DNA of 46,369 nucleotides from an uncultured Prochlorococcus sp. (GCA_902634515.1 CACPKH010000009.1:1-46369); one strand, 5' to 3'. Counted from the stretch's first letter, positions 1-9,191 are shown. Translations and numbers: made by a program. Notes: a model not told the origin generated them from the letters alone.

Positions 1-1971
1 ATATTTGTTAGCTGAAGTACTATTTGCTATCGGTTCTAATTCTTGAATAATTTTAAGTAATTGATTTTCACTAGCCTTTTCGAAAAGGCTTGCATCAATA
101 AAATTATTAGGTCCTAGAATATCTTTTGCTAAATCTGATTTTTCCGCTAATTTCACAACCCTAGTAAAAACGGACTGTACTGACTTAAGTTGGCCCGACA
201 CTCTTAATGAAGTAAGCAATTTAGCTCTCTTATATATATCATTAGGATTATTAAGTAATCTATCTATATCTGCAGTTTCTCCAACTAATGATGATGCTAT
301 ATCTATATCTGTTCCTTTCTCCTCTAGCAATGAAAGAATTCTAATTCTAAAGAAGTCTTTCATATCCTTTAATAGTTTTTTATCATTTAAATCAAAATCT
401 GGGAAAAGAGTTGATATATTTAGAAGATAGTTTAGGTTAAATTCAATATTTATGTTTTCTAAAATAAGAAAAATTCCATTAGCAGCTCTTCGTAGAGCAA
501 ATGGATCAGATGATCCACTAGGCCTTATCCCTTTCGAAAATATACTAAGCAACAATTCTAGTTTATCGATTAATGCTAACAAAGAACCTAATAATGAGGT
601 TGGCAACTCTGCTGTAGATGACTCAGGTTTATATTGCTCCAACACGGCTAAAGCTATTTCTGAATCAAAACCTTCTGCCAATAGATATTTAGATCCTATA
701 ACCCCTTGAAGTTCTGGAAACTCAGAAACCATTTGACTTACTAAATCATTTTTAGAAAACAAAGCAGCTTCTTCTAAAAAGGAAGTTTCTTTAGAAGATA
801 ATTTTAATAATTCAGATACTTTTCTAGATAACCACATAATTCGTTGAACTCTTTCAAATAATGAACCTAAGCCTTCAGAGAATGTGACCTTATTTAATAG
901 TTTATTTCGTTCAAGAGATTTAACTGACTGATCTGTTTGATAAAAATATCTAGCATCTGAGAATCTAGCTTTAATGACTTTTTCATTACCCTTTCTGATG
1001 TTATTTGTTGCTGTTTCTAATCCATTGCTAATACAAAGAAACTTAGGGTTTAATACATCATAAGAAGTTAATGAGAGGGGATCATCTACAAAGTTTTGCA
1101 AGCGCAAGGGGATATAACGTTGATGTTGTCTCATTACAATAGAAAGAACTTCAGGAGGTAATGAGAGAAAAGAAGAATCAAAGTCACATTCAATCAAAAA
1201 AGGTGATTCAACTAAATCAGTCAATTCTTCTAAAAGTGAGCTTGGATTCTCTGGTATTGCATTTAGTCTTAAACTAGCATTTAGAATAAGTTCATTAATA
1301 AGATCTCTTCTTATATCTCTATCTACAATAACTCCAATATCTTTTAGAGTCTCATGATATTTTTCTATGGAATTAATAGTAACTGAACTTTTAATTAAAC
1401 GATGACCCTTAGTCGTATTACTAGATTGAATCCTAGAATCAGTCCCTAAAATTTCTAATGGTAATACTTGATCATTAAGCAAGCACAAGATCCATCTAAT
1501 AGGTCTTGAAAAGCGTAAGTCGCCATTTGCCCACCTCATAAATCTTTTGCCTTGAAGATTATTGACCCATTGGGGGATCAAATCAGCTAACAAAATAGAT
1601 ACATCTTCCCCTTCCTCTAATTTGGTTGCAAAGACAAAGGGACCTTTAGGCGTTTCTCTAATCTCTAGTTGATTAGTAGAAACATTATATCTTTTTGCAA
1701 ATCCAATAGCTGCTTGAGTTGGCTTGCCATCGTTGAATGCCAGAGAAGAGGGAGGGCCTTTTATTTCAATAGAACAGTCTTTAGCCTTCTCAGCAAGGCC
1801 TGAGACTGACAAAACTAGACGCCTAGGAGTGCTTGAACATGCAATATTGTCATAAGAAACCTTTCTCTTGCTAAAATCAGCTTTGACAAGTGATTTTAGT
1901 TGGGGTGCGATAACGCTTGCAAAATGAGCTGGTAGTTCTTCAGTACCTATCTCCAACAAAAAATTTGGCAC
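1..1971 (-). CDS. glyS: Glycyl-tRNA synthetase beta subunit (3'-truncated by window edge)
   Basis: This is the beta subunit of the heterotetrameric bacterial glycyl-tRNA synthetase, which charges tRNA-Gly in the cytoplasm. Reading the minus strand from a GTG at 1971 gives an N-terminus with the family hallmark FLLEIGTEELPAHFA, followed by the conserved TPRRLVLSVSGL stretch. The frame stays open for 657 codons to base 1. The family is usually about 700 to 720 residues, so roughly the last 60 residues (part of the anticodon-binding region) lie outside the window. The gene is divergent from sir, with an 89-base spacer that must hold both promoters. The identity is secure from the N-terminal motif; the GTG start is the only sensible one before that motif. 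Confidence 0.95.
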   Translation of the reverse strand, partial: MPNFLLEIGTEELPAHFASVIAPQLKSLVKADFSKRKVSYDNIACSSTPRRLVLSVSGLAEKAKDCSIEIKGPPSSLAFNDGKPTQAAIGFAKRYNVSTNQLEIRETPKGPFVFATKLEEGEDVSILLADLIPQWVNNLQGKRFMRWANGDLRFSRPIRWILCLLNDQVLPLEILGTDSRIQSSNTTKGHRLIKSSVTINSIEKYHETLKDIGVIVDRDIRRDLINELILNASLRLNAIPENPSSLLEELTDLVESPFLIECDFDSSFLSLPPEVLSIVMRQHQRYIPLRLQNFVDDPLSLTSYDVLNPKFLCISNGLETATNNIRKGNEKVIKARFSDARYFYQTDQSVKSLERNKLLNKVTFSEGLGSLFERVQRIMWLSRKVSELLKLSSKETSFLEEAALFSKNDLVSQMVSEFPELQGVIGSKYLLAEGFDSEIALAVLEQYKPESSTAELPTSLLGSLLALIDKLELLLSIFSKGIRPSGSSDPFALRRAANGIFLILENINIEFNLNYLLNISTLFPDFDLNDKKLLKDMKDFFRIRILSLLEEKGTDIDIASSLVGETADIDRLLNNPNDIYKRAKLLTSLRVSGQLKSVQSVFTRVVKLAEKSDLAKDILGPNNFIDASLFEKASENQLLKIIQELEPIANSTSANKY

Positions 1972-2060
1972 CTATAAAATGAAGTATTTGTTTCTCACTT
2001 TATTAAAAACCTGCGAAAAAAGTATGATTCCTATATCAGAATTATATTAAACAGGGATTC

Positions 2061-3854
2061 GTGAAAAAAGGACCAATAGAAACAAGTGATATAGATAAAC
2101 AGGATCTTTTCCCTTGTTTAGTAAATGGCGGCGATAAAAGTAGGTTTGAGCAATTTAAAGCTAGTAGCAATTATTTAGAGGAGCCTCTCTTTAATGAACT
2201 AAAAAACGATTCTGACCACTTCACCAATGATGCTGTTCAATTACTAAAATTTCATGGCAGTTATCAACAAGACAATAGAGAGAATAGACAAAAGGGTAGT
2301 AATAAAGACTGGCAATTGATGCTAAGACTTAGAAGTCCTGGAGGAACAATCCCTTCATCTCTTTTTATTGCCTTAAATGATTTATCAAACAGATTAGGGA
2401 ATCAAACTCTTAGGGCAACAACTAGGCAAGCATTCCAAATGCATGGAATTAGAAAAGAGAATCTCAAGGAGGTTATAGGGATCATAATTAAATCAATGGG
2501 TTCAACCCTCGCAGCCTGCGGAGATATAAATAGAAATGTAATGGCTCCAGCTGCTCCATTCAGTCATGGTGGTTACCCTATTGCACGAAAACTTGCCAAT
2601 GACATAGCTGACTTGCTAACGCCTATAAAGGCAGAAGAAACTTATTTAGACATTTGGGTTGATGGAGATTTGACCTATAGGATTAAATCCTCTGAAAAAG
2701 TTAAACGAGTTAAAGAACGTCAATTGAAAGGTGGTATCTTTAGTGGAGATACAAAAGAACCGCTATATGGGAAAACATATCTTCCAAGAAAATTCAAGTG
2801 TGGAGTTACTGTACCTGGAGATAATTCTATAGATATTTTAACGCAAGATATTGGGCTAGTAGCATTTACTAGTAAAAGTGGTCAGCTAGAAGGTTGTAAT
2901 GTCTATATAGGGGGAGGGATGGGAAGAACACATAACAATGATGAAACTTTTGCAAGAATTGCAGATCCACTTGGATACGTTTCAGCGGAACATATATTAG
3001 ATCTTGTTCAATCCATTTTAGCCCTACAAAGAGATTACGGTGACCGGAAAACAAGACGCCATTCTCGAATGAAATACTTAATACATACAAAAAAAATAGA
3101 CTGGTTTACAAAAACATTAAAATCAAAATACTTTAAATATACAATAAATGAACTGAGAACAGAGCCTACGCCACAGTTAGTTGATTACCTTGGTTGGCAT
3201 AGACAAACTACTAACCTATCCTTTGTAGGTATTCCCTTATTATCTGGCAGGTTAGACAACAAACTTAAAACAAATCTTGTTAAAATTGTTGATAAATTCA
3301 AGCTTGAAATTCGTATTACCCCGAATCAGGACTTGCTACTCTGCAATATAGGGAATTTTCAAAAGAACGCCGTAAGGCATTCCTTAATGGAAATGGGTAT
3401 TTCAAATCCAGAGAACCCAAATCCAATAAGAAGACACGCATTAGCATGTCCTGCACTACCTTTATGTGGTTTAGCAATAACAGAGGCTGAGCGATCGTTA
3501 CCTGACATTCTTGATCGTATAGAGAATCAATTAAAAATAAAGAAAATTAATAAAACTATTTTAGTAAGGATGACTGGCTGTCCAAATGGATGTGCTAGAC
3601 CTTACATGGCTGAATTAGCATTAGTAGGAAGCGGTGTAGATCAATATCAACTTTGGCTTGGTGGAAGTAGAAATCTTCAACGTTTAGCTAAGCCATATAT
3701 TCAAAAAATGCCTTTAGAAAAATTGGAACTAACTCTTGAGCCGTTATTGACGAGTTGGAAAAGTGCTTCTAAAAGTATTAGTTTTGGAGACCACATAAAT
3801 GAGATGGGAGATCAATTAGTAAATCAATTATTATCTGGTGCCCAAGAACCATAA
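2061..3854 (+). CDS. sir: Ferredoxin-dependent sulfite reductase
   Basis: The enzyme reduces sulfite to sulfide with six electrons from ferredoxin in assimilatory sulfur metabolism. The 597-residue protein has the duplicated nitrite/sulfite reductase fold. The siroheme-[4Fe-4S] ligands are visible as C463-x5-C469 (CPALPLC) and C507-x3-C511 (TGCPNGC). The segment TGCPNGCARPYMAEL is typical of sulfite reductases; nitrite reductases carry GCPNSC-type sequences. It starts at GTG 2061 with an AGGG-type Shine-Dalgarno a few bases upstream. It is divergent from glyS, and its last 31 bases overlap the convergent dipeptidase gene. I see no NtcA box upstream, which fits a sulfur rather than a nitrogen role. 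Confidence 0.93.
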   Translation: MKKGPIETSDIDKQDLFPCLVNGGDKSRFEQFKASSNYLEEPLFNELKNDSDHFTNDAVQLLKFHGSYQQDNRENRQKGSNKDWQLMLRLRSPGGTIPSSLFIALNDLSNRLGNQTLRATTRQAFQMHGIRKENLKEVIGIIIKSMGSTLAACGDINRNVMAPAAPFSHGGYPIARKLANDIADLLTPIKAEETYLDIWVDGDLTYRIKSSEKVKRVKERQLKGGIFSGDTKEPLYGKTYLPRKFKCGVTVPGDNSIDILTQDIGLVAFTSKSGQLEGCNVYIGGGMGRTHNNDETFARIADPLGYVSAEHILDLVQSILALQRDYGDRKTRRHSRMKYLIHTKKIDWFTKTLKSKYFKYTINELRTEPTPQLVDYLGWHRQTTNLSFVGIPLLSGRLDNKLKTNLVKIVDKFKLEIRITPNQDLLLCNIGNFQKNAVRHSLMEMGISNPENPNPIRRHALACPALPLCGLAITEAERSLPDILDRIENQLKIKKINKTILVRMTGCPNGCARPYMAELALVGSGVDQYQLWLGGSRNLQRLAKPYIQKMPLEKLELTLEPLLTSWKSASKSISFGDHINEMGDQLVNQLLSGAQEP

Positions 3855-4552
3855 ATTGCATAAGAAGAATGTGTTAACCAAGCCCACAATTGATCTCCAT
3901 AGCTAAAGTGCCACCATTCATTGGGGTGCTGAACAAATCCAGCTCTTATCATCACATCGCAAAGAAGCATCCTCCTTGAATGAAATAACAAATATTTAGG
4001 ATTAGATGAATTAATAGATAATTCCTTATAAAAGTTGGGAGTTGAGATGTCTCCAAGCTCATCAATTTCGCCTCCCATTTCCAAAGGTCCAGAATTATCT
4101 GCAAGTGTTAGATCAATAGCAGCACCGGTACTGTGAGGAGGTGGCGTTAACGGATTTACACTTGGAGGGGCCCAAAACTGTTCAACTTCATTAATTAAAG
4201 ACAAAAATTCCTTCGATTGATCATCTGAATTAGGTTTAATTCCCCTTACTTTGCATTCTGTTTTTATTACATGATTAACCATAAATTCCTGAACACTTAT
4301 AGGACGCCAAGCATCAAAGATTGCAAGTCTTAAGTCATTACACTCCGCTTTAAGTAAGTTTTGAGCTATTTCAAGGAATTTTATAACTTCATTACGGAGC
4401 ATCCAGGGATTTGCAATGCTTCCATAAGGTGCACCAATTGATAAATAAGGATGAGGTTCTAATCTATGGAAATTTACAGGAATCTCTAAGAGAGGTTCAC
4501 TTAATGGTTTTATAGGTATTTGAGACCAAGGTCTATTCAAGATAAACTCCAT
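3824..4552 (-). CDS. VanX/DdpX-like D-alanyl-D-alanine dipeptidase (peptidase M15D)
   Basis: This is a predicted zinc dipeptidase cleaving D-Ala-D-Ala, the peptidoglycan precursor dipeptide. From the ATG at 4552 the protein has 242 residues. The VanX zinc motif is present as PPHSTGAAID (H140, D147), followed by the EWWH motif (E212 catalytic base, H215 third zinc ligand). An arginine in DAWRP (R83) matches the transition-state arginine of VanX. A start at ATG 4594 would add 14 residues (MWKNLPILWKEFFI) with no homology I recognise, so I prefer 4552; neither start has a clear Shine-Dalgarno. No signal peptide is evident, so it is probably cytoplasmic, and with no vanA/vanH nearby recycling of wall dipeptide is likelier than glycopeptide resistance. 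Its end overlaps sir by 31 bases. Confidence 0.85.
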   Translation of the reverse strand: MEFILNRPWSQIPIKPLSEPLLEIPVNFHRLEPHPYLSIGAPYGSIANPWMLRNEVIKFLEIAQNLLKAECNDLRLAIFDAWRPISVQEFMVNHVIKTECKVRGIKPNSDDQSKEFLSLINEVEQFWAPPSVNPLTPPPHSTGAAIDLTLADNSGPLEMGGEIDELGDISTPNFYKELSINSSNPKYLLFHSRRMLLCDVMIRAGFVQHPNEWWHFSYGDQLWAWLTHSSYAIYGSWAPDNN

Positions 4553-4879
4553 TATAAAAAATTCTTTCCACAGGATGGGGAGATTTTTCCACAATTATAA
4601 TCTCGTTTTTTAAAGCAAATAAAAGCTCTCTCATATGTTTTTAAAAAGAATCTATAATTAATTTAATGTTTTCTCCTAGTTTGATTTAACAACTTAAACC
4701 TATAGTGATTTTTCCAAAACCTTTATGATCATTGACTTTAATAGAGTGTAGATTAATCTAGTTTCTTTTATTATTTTTTTATCATTCAAACGTTTTTAAA
4801 CTCATAATGTTCTAAATTATACAAAACCCAACATGAGTCTCAAATGAATCTCGTTCGAGACTCATTTTTGTGGAAAACT
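4553..4879. other. Gene-free stretch between recG and the dipeptidase gene
   Basis: These 327 very A+T-rich bases contain no open frame longer than a few codons on either strand. The recG-proximal end holds a strong hairpin (separate entry). On the plus strand a possible promoter is TTGACT at 4732-4737 with TAATCT at 4754-4759 (16-base spacing). It points toward the hairpin, so a plus-strand transcript of about 100 bases ending at the T-run near 4869 is conceivable. The promoter of the minus-strand dipeptidase gene must also lie here, but I cannot single it out. Confidence 0.5.
4833..4869. terminator. Hairpin with T-run, candidate terminator after recG or of a plus-strand small RNA
   Basis: A perfect 9-bp stem pairs ATGAGTCTC (4833-4841) with GAGACTCAT (4857-4865) around a 15-base loop. 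On the plus strand the stem runs directly into TTTTT (865-869 of this kilobase), the textbook intrinsic-terminator arrangement. On the minus strand it begins 14 bases after the recG stop codon, but only a weak GTTGGGTTTT tract follows. TCTC at 4849-4852 offers the GAGA at 4857-4860 an alternative, shorter pairing. The canonical orientation is plus, yet the nearest plus-strand gene (sir) ends almost 1 kb earlier. Confidence 0.6.
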
Positions 4880-7207
4880 TTAGTTTAGTTGTACTTCTTG
4901 ACTAAAACGATTCTTATACGATTCCATGCACCCTTTAATTAAATCATTTTTCTCAAGAAAAGGGTCTGAGTTTAAAATATAAATTGCTTCATTTCTTGCA
5001 AGATCAAGCATCGATACATCATCAATTAAGTTAGCCAAGGCAAAATCAGGCAACCCAGACTGCCTAGTACCAAGAATTTGACCGGGTCCTCTTAAACGAA
5101 GATCTAATTCTGAGATTTCAAACCCATCATTCGAATTTACTAATACTTCTAAACGTTTTTTAGATTGTGGAGTTTTCCCTGTATCAATTAACACGCACTC
5201 AGAGAAATTAGTGCCCCGACCAACACGTCCTCGCAATTGATGTAATTGGGCAAGTCCAAAGTGATCAGCATTATCAATAATGATAACTGTAGCTTCGGGG
5301 ACATCTATACCAACTTCTATAACAGTTGTAGAAACAAGAATTTTTAAACGTCCTGAATGAAAGTCATCTAAAACTAATTTCTTTTCCTTAGATTTCATTC
5401 TTCCATGCAATAAACCAATATTTAAATCTGTAAAAATCTCTTGAGACAATTCATTAAAAACGTCAACAGCCGATCTTAAGTCTACATTCTCTGACTCCTC
5501 AACTAAAGGTAAAACGTAATATGCTTGTTCGCCTAATGATATTTTGTGTTTTATTATCTCAAATGCTTTATTGCGTTGAGATGATTTCAACAAAGTAGTT
5601 TTTATAGGAGTTCTACCAGGAGGAAGTTGATCAATTTGACTAACATCAAGATCACCATGAACTGACAATGCAAGTGTTCTTGGTATAGGAGTAGCTGTCA
5701 TTGATAAAAGATGAGGTTGAAGACCTTTACTTAACAATTGATTCCTTTGATTTACACCAAATCTGTGTTGTTCATCTACTACAACTAAACCTAGACGAAA
5801 GAAATTTACTCGGTCTTCAATTAACGCATGAGTACCAACAATAATATCAACATTGCCAGAAGATAAATTATTAAGAATCTCAACACGTTTGCCAGGATTA
5901 GTTGAACCTGTTAGCAATTCAACTCTTACATTTAACTGAGGCAGCCATTTACATAGGTTCTTATAATGTTGTTGAGCTAAAACTTCAGTTGGAGCCATTA
6001 AAACTCCTTGCCATTTTGATTGTACTGCTTTTAACAAAGTTGCTATTGCTATAATCGTTTTTCCACTTCCAACATCACCTTGAACCAATCGAGTCATAGG
6101 CTCAGTTAAAGAAAGGTCATTGTTTATTTCGTCAAGGACTCTAATTTGTGCATCAGTTAATGAAAATGGTAGTAATTTAAAAAATTCGTTTACAAGGAAA
6201 TTGTCTACTTGGGTAATTGATATTTTAGGGGCGATCCTACTCTTAAGTTGATTACGTCTTAGTAGTAGTCCCAATTGCATAAAAAGAAATTCATTAAAAA
6301 TGATTCTTTTACGAGCGGAATCAAGTAAAGCTTTATTAGTAGGCCTATGAATCTGAAGCAGGGCTTGATTGATAGGCACAAGAGATAGATAACTCAAACG
6401 TTCTTGAGGTAATGGATCTGGCCAATCCTTAACTAAGGGTAAGCATAAAGAAATTAGCGATCTGATTCTTTCAGCTGTAATACCCTTTGTAAGGGAATAA
6501 ATAGGCAATATCCTTCCTATAGAGGCAGACTTAATTATTGAATATGAATTATCTAGTATTTCTATTATTGGATCTACAAATGTTTTACCATAAGAACTTT
6601 CCTTTACTAATCCACTAACGGCAATAAGTGAACCTTTGGTATAAAGACTTTCCTGCTTTTTAAGGAAGGACTTATTAGATAACCTTTTACCCGCAAAAAA
6701 CTTAGTAATCTTAATTTTGCCGCTTATATCTTGAATATTGATATTTAAAATTGAAAGGTTTTTATTTCGAGGACTTATAAAAGATCCTACGCTACGTACA
6801 TAAGCAAGTATAGTGGCTGTCTCTCCAGATTTTAATTCAGAAATTCGCTTGATAATTGAATAATCTATATAATCCTTTGGGAAATAAAGTATTAAATCCT
6901 TTATAGTTAATATTCCAAGTTTTGATAAAGAATCTGTTATTTTAATGCCAATACCTTTAACAGAACTTATTGCACTATCTATTTTTAGTAAAGAGTCTTT
7001 CTTCTCTATAGTTAAATCAATATCTCCATTTATCCTTAGCTTTGGCGCATTAAAAGTCTCTTCATCTTTATTTAAATTTGTTATCTTATAAAGTAGCTTT
7101 CTTGTTCTAACAACTAAAAAGCGTCTTTTCTTATTAGTTAATGTAGAATATTCTTTGAATTGTTGAGATAAATAGTTTAGTTGGCTATGAATTTCCTGAG
7201 TTATCAT
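4880..7207 (-). CDS. recG: ATP-dependent DNA helicase RecG
   Basis: RecG remodels stalled replication forks and Holliday junctions. The 775-residue reading from ATG 7207 has an OB-fold wedge region (about residues 80-230). The superfamily 2 helicase core has Walker A GDVGSGKT (377-384), DEQH (478-481), motif III SMTATPIPRTLAL, and motif VI RGRVGRG near the C-terminal TRG part. The coding frame continues upstream of 7207 (see the 7208..7372 entry), and the first in-frame ATG probably cuts off the N-terminal extension that I recall in cyanobacterial RecG. No ATG, GTG or TTG exists in that extension. The preceding gene ends at 7368, so translational coupling is likely. The function is certain; the start is not. 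Confidence 0.95.
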   Translation of the reverse strand: MITQEIHSQLNYLSQQFKEYSTLTNKKRRFLVVRTRKLLYKITNLNKDEETFNAPKLRINGDIDLTIEKKDSLLKIDSAISSVKGIGIKITDSLSKLGILTIKDLILYFPKDYIDYSIIKRISELKSGETATILAYVRSVGSFISPRNKNLSILNINIQDISGKIKITKFFAGKRLSNKSFLKKQESLYTKGSLIAVSGLVKESSYGKTFVDPIIEILDNSYSIIKSASIGRILPIYSLTKGITAERIRSLISLCLPLVKDWPDPLPQERLSYLSLVPINQALLQIHRPTNKALLDSARKRIIFNEFLFMQLGLLLRRNQLKSRIAPKISITQVDNFLVNEFFKLLPFSLTDAQIRVLDEINNDLSLTEPMTRLVQGDVGSGKTIIAIATLLKAVQSKWQGVLMAPTEVLAQQHYKNLCKWLPQLNVRVELLTGSTNPGKRVEILNNLSSGNVDIIVGTHALIEDRVNFFRLGLVVVDEQHRFGVNQRNQLLSKGLQPHLLSMTATPIPRTLALSVHGDLDVSQIDQLPPGRTPIKTTLLKSSQRNKAFEIIKHKISLGEQAYYVLPLVEESENVDLRSAVDVFNELSQEIFTDLNIGLLHGRMKSKEKKLVLDDFHSGRLKILVSTTVIEVGIDVPEATVIIIDNADHFGLAQLHQLRGRVGRGTNFSECVLIDTGKTPQSKKRLEVLVNSNDGFEISELDLRLRGPGQILGTRQSGLPDFALANLIDDVSMLDLARNEAIYILNSDPFLEKNDLIKGCMESYKNRFSQEVQLN

Positions 7208-7372
7208 ATCATTATCAATAAGCTTAAGTTTATTAGAAAGAAAAGTATTGAAATTCTCATTTCTTCCTAAAATATTTACAAAACCTTTTTCTGCCTCTAA
7301 TGTTAGAGACTTTTGAAGTAATCTGAGTAGAGTATTAAAATCTTTAGTTTTATCAGAGTTTGTTGATTTAAT
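7208..7372 (-). other. recG: Probable N-terminal extension of RecG lacking a canonical start
   Basis: In frame with recG, these 55 codons are free of stops and read as a plausible amphipathic helix plus turn (LLRLLQKSLTLEAEKGFVN, then ILGRNENF). This resembles the N-terminal segment of cyanobacterial RecG proteins as I remember them. The frame stays open back to a stop at 7454-7456 but contains no ATG, GTG or TTG. The possible initiators are ATT at 7370-7372, which overlaps the upstream gene's TAA as ATTAA, or ATC at 7373-7375. An A8 run (minus strand, 7375-7382) just before the upstream stop could instead allow slippage from the preceding gene into this frame (a +1 shift). Confidence 0.55.
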
Positions 7373-8510
7373 GATTTTTTTTAATTTTACTGGACCACCA
7401 ATTATTTCTAAGGTGATCCTGTAGTTTCCTGTTTTTCCAATATGACTCCTTTCTTACAAGATTATTTAAAAGCTTTTTATATTTATTGAGGATGTTTCTA
7501 GATTGACGTAATTCAAATTCATCAAATTCTAATTCAGAAGGAGTTATAAATAAACAAAATATATCGACTATATTTTCTATTTCATTAATAGGCAACCTAA
7601 TTCTAAGTAAGTTAGTAGGAGAGTCTAATGTAGGAATTTGATTAGTAATTACAGCATCTAAAAGACTTGTGGGTATAAAGGTATGAATTAACCCTACCCT
7701 TAGCAATTCAATATTTATAAGATGTGAAGTATTCCTCAACCTTCTTTGGAGTGCGTTTTCAAGAGAATTAATCCAATACAGAATCTCCTGAGGAGACTCT
7801 GGAGTGATTAAATTTTTATTGTATTCATTTGAATAATTTAAATTATTCTCTTCTAAATCAGATGAATCTTCTTTACTTTGTATGTTTTTTTTAAAAGGTT
7901 TGAATGAAATTGCCTTTTCCGCTAGAGCTAATACCGAATTAAAAATATCGGCCTTCTCATCTCTTAGGGAAAGATCTTTATTATCCTTATCAATATTATC
8001 GAAGGTATCATCTGAATCAATGTTTCTGTAACTATCATCTGACAAACTTGAGTTTAATGGAACATACCAAGGCTCTAAATTTAATTCACTTTCCAGTGGT
8101 AATGACAGTCCAAGTTCGATAGATTTATCCTTATAGCCTAAATTAACGTTAGTCTGAGTATCATCAGATTTAAGCTTGTCTTTAATAGACTGCCTTGACT
8201 TTTCTATCAAAGCATCATTTTCATTTTCAATTGTTTTTGAAAGATCTAATAAGTGCTCTATTGTTATAAGTGAATTAGTTTCTAAAAGTATTCCCCTGAT
8301 TTTATCTTGGAATATATCTTGCTCACTCTCTAATGGTAGTTGTGATAATTCACTCTTAGTTGATGTTATTAATTCTAAAATAGCTTTCTGGGTTGATCTG
8401 TGAATAGATTCTCTTAGATGTCGCAAATATAAAGCGTAGGTCTTGTAAATTTCTGGATAAACAGTTTTACCTTGGGATTGTAAAAGGTCTAATTGTTTCT
8501 GAGGTTCCAA
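7368..8510 (-). CDS. Cyanobacterial protein of unknown function between tsf and recG
   Basis: I do not recognise a characterised family in this 380-residue protein. The N-terminal half (about 1-130) is predicted helical and possibly coiled-coil (TYALYLRHLRESIHRSTQKA). The middle (about 145-225) is low-complexity and rich in Asp, Ser and Asn (DSDDTFDNIDKDNKD), probably disordered. The C-terminal third (about 235-370) looks folded and helical, with a basic, tryptophan-containing tail ending WWSSKIKKNH. No membrane segment or signal peptide is evident. It lies 24 bases after tsf and its stop touches the start region of recG, so it is probably co-transcribed with rpsB-tsf and coupled to recG. Confidence 0.85.
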   Translation of the reverse strand: MEPQKQLDLLQSQGKTVYPEIYKTYALYLRHLRESIHRSTQKAILELITSTKSELSQLPLESEQDIFQDKIRGILLETNSLITIEHLLDLSKTIENENDALIEKSRQSIKDKLKSDDTQTNVNLGYKDKSIELGLSLPLESELNLEPWYVPLNSSLSDDSYRNIDSDDTFDNIDKDNKDLSLRDEKADIFNSVLALAEKAISFKPFKKNIQSKEDSSDLEENNLNYSNEYNKNLITPESPQEILYWINSLENALQRRLRNTSHLINIELLRVGLIHTFIPTSLLDAVITNQIPTLDSPTNLLRIRLPINEIENIVDIFCLFITPSELEFDEFELRQSRNILNKYKKLLNNLVRKESYWKNRKLQDHLRNNWWSSKIKKNH

Positions 8511-8534
8511 GATCTTACCAAGCTTAAAAACTAA

Positions 8535-9191
8535 TTAATTCGACGAAATAGAGGCTACTTCCTCTGCAAAGTCAACATTTTTAACTTCAATACCCTCTCC
8601 AAGAGTGTATCTAGTAAATCTTCTTACTTTTAGGTTTTCTCCAATTTGGCCTGATACTTCTTTAATTAACTCTTCAACTGAAACTGAACTATCTTTTATA
8701 AAAGGTTGGTCCAAAAGTGCTAATTCTTTTAATCTCTTTCCAATTCTTCCTTCTACAATTTTTGATTTAATTTGTTCAGGCTTGCCTTCTAAGTCATCTC
8801 TTCCCATTTCAATGCTCTTTTCTCTATTAACTATTTCATCTGGGATTTCTTCAACTGAAACATATTCAACATTTGGACAAGCTGCTATTTGCATAGCAAC
8901 ATCCCTTAAAAGGCCCTTAAAAATGTCTCCTCTAGCTACAAAATCAGTTTCACAATTAAGTTCTAAAAGAACTCCCACTCTAGATCCAGTATGGATATAG
9001 CTTCCTATTGACCCTTCTGCAGCCACTCTACTTGATTTCTTTTCTGCACTTGCTATACCTTTTTGACGAAGCCATTCAATCGCTTTTGTAAGATCTCCTG
9101 ATGTTTCTGAAAGAGCCTTCTTACAGTCCATCATTCCTGCACCTGTTTTATCTCGAAGATCTTTAACAAGTTTTGCTGTTATGTCAGCCAT
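8535..9191 (-). CDS. tsf: Translation elongation factor Ts
   Basis: EF-Ts is the GDP/GTP exchange factor for EF-Tu. The 218-residue protein begins with the UBA-like N-terminal module carrying [13 protein letters not shown] and an IEWLRQKG helix, followed by the core with [12 protein letters not shown]. It lacks part of the C-terminal dimerisation insert of the E. coli protein (about 283 residues), as is usual for the short cyanobacterial form. It follows rpsB on the same strand after a 114-base spacer, the conserved bacterial rpsB-tsf arrangement, so the rpsB leader probably also affects tsf. Confidence 0.97.
   Translation of the reverse strand: MADITAKLVKDLRDKTGAGMMDCKKALSETSGDLTKAIEWLRQKGIASAEKKSSRVAAEGSIGSYIHTGSRVGVLLELNCETDFVARGDIFKGLLRDVAMQIAACPNVEYVSVEEIPDEIVNREKSIEMGRDDLEGKPEQIKSKIVEGRIGKRLKELALLDQPFIKDSSVSVEELIKEVSGQIGENLKVRRFTRYTLGEGIEVKNVDFAEEVASISSN

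Noticed and set aside
452-709. 85-codon plus-strand open frame starting MFSKIRKIPLAALRR
   Set aside because: It lies wholly inside glyS on the opposite strand, whose translation is clearly conserved; it has no homology or start signal.
2061-3854. Possible ferredoxin-nitrite reductase (nirA)
   Set aside because: The cluster-binding segment is TGCPNGCARP, typical of sulfite reductase, and no NtcA box or nitrate/nitrite genes are nearby.
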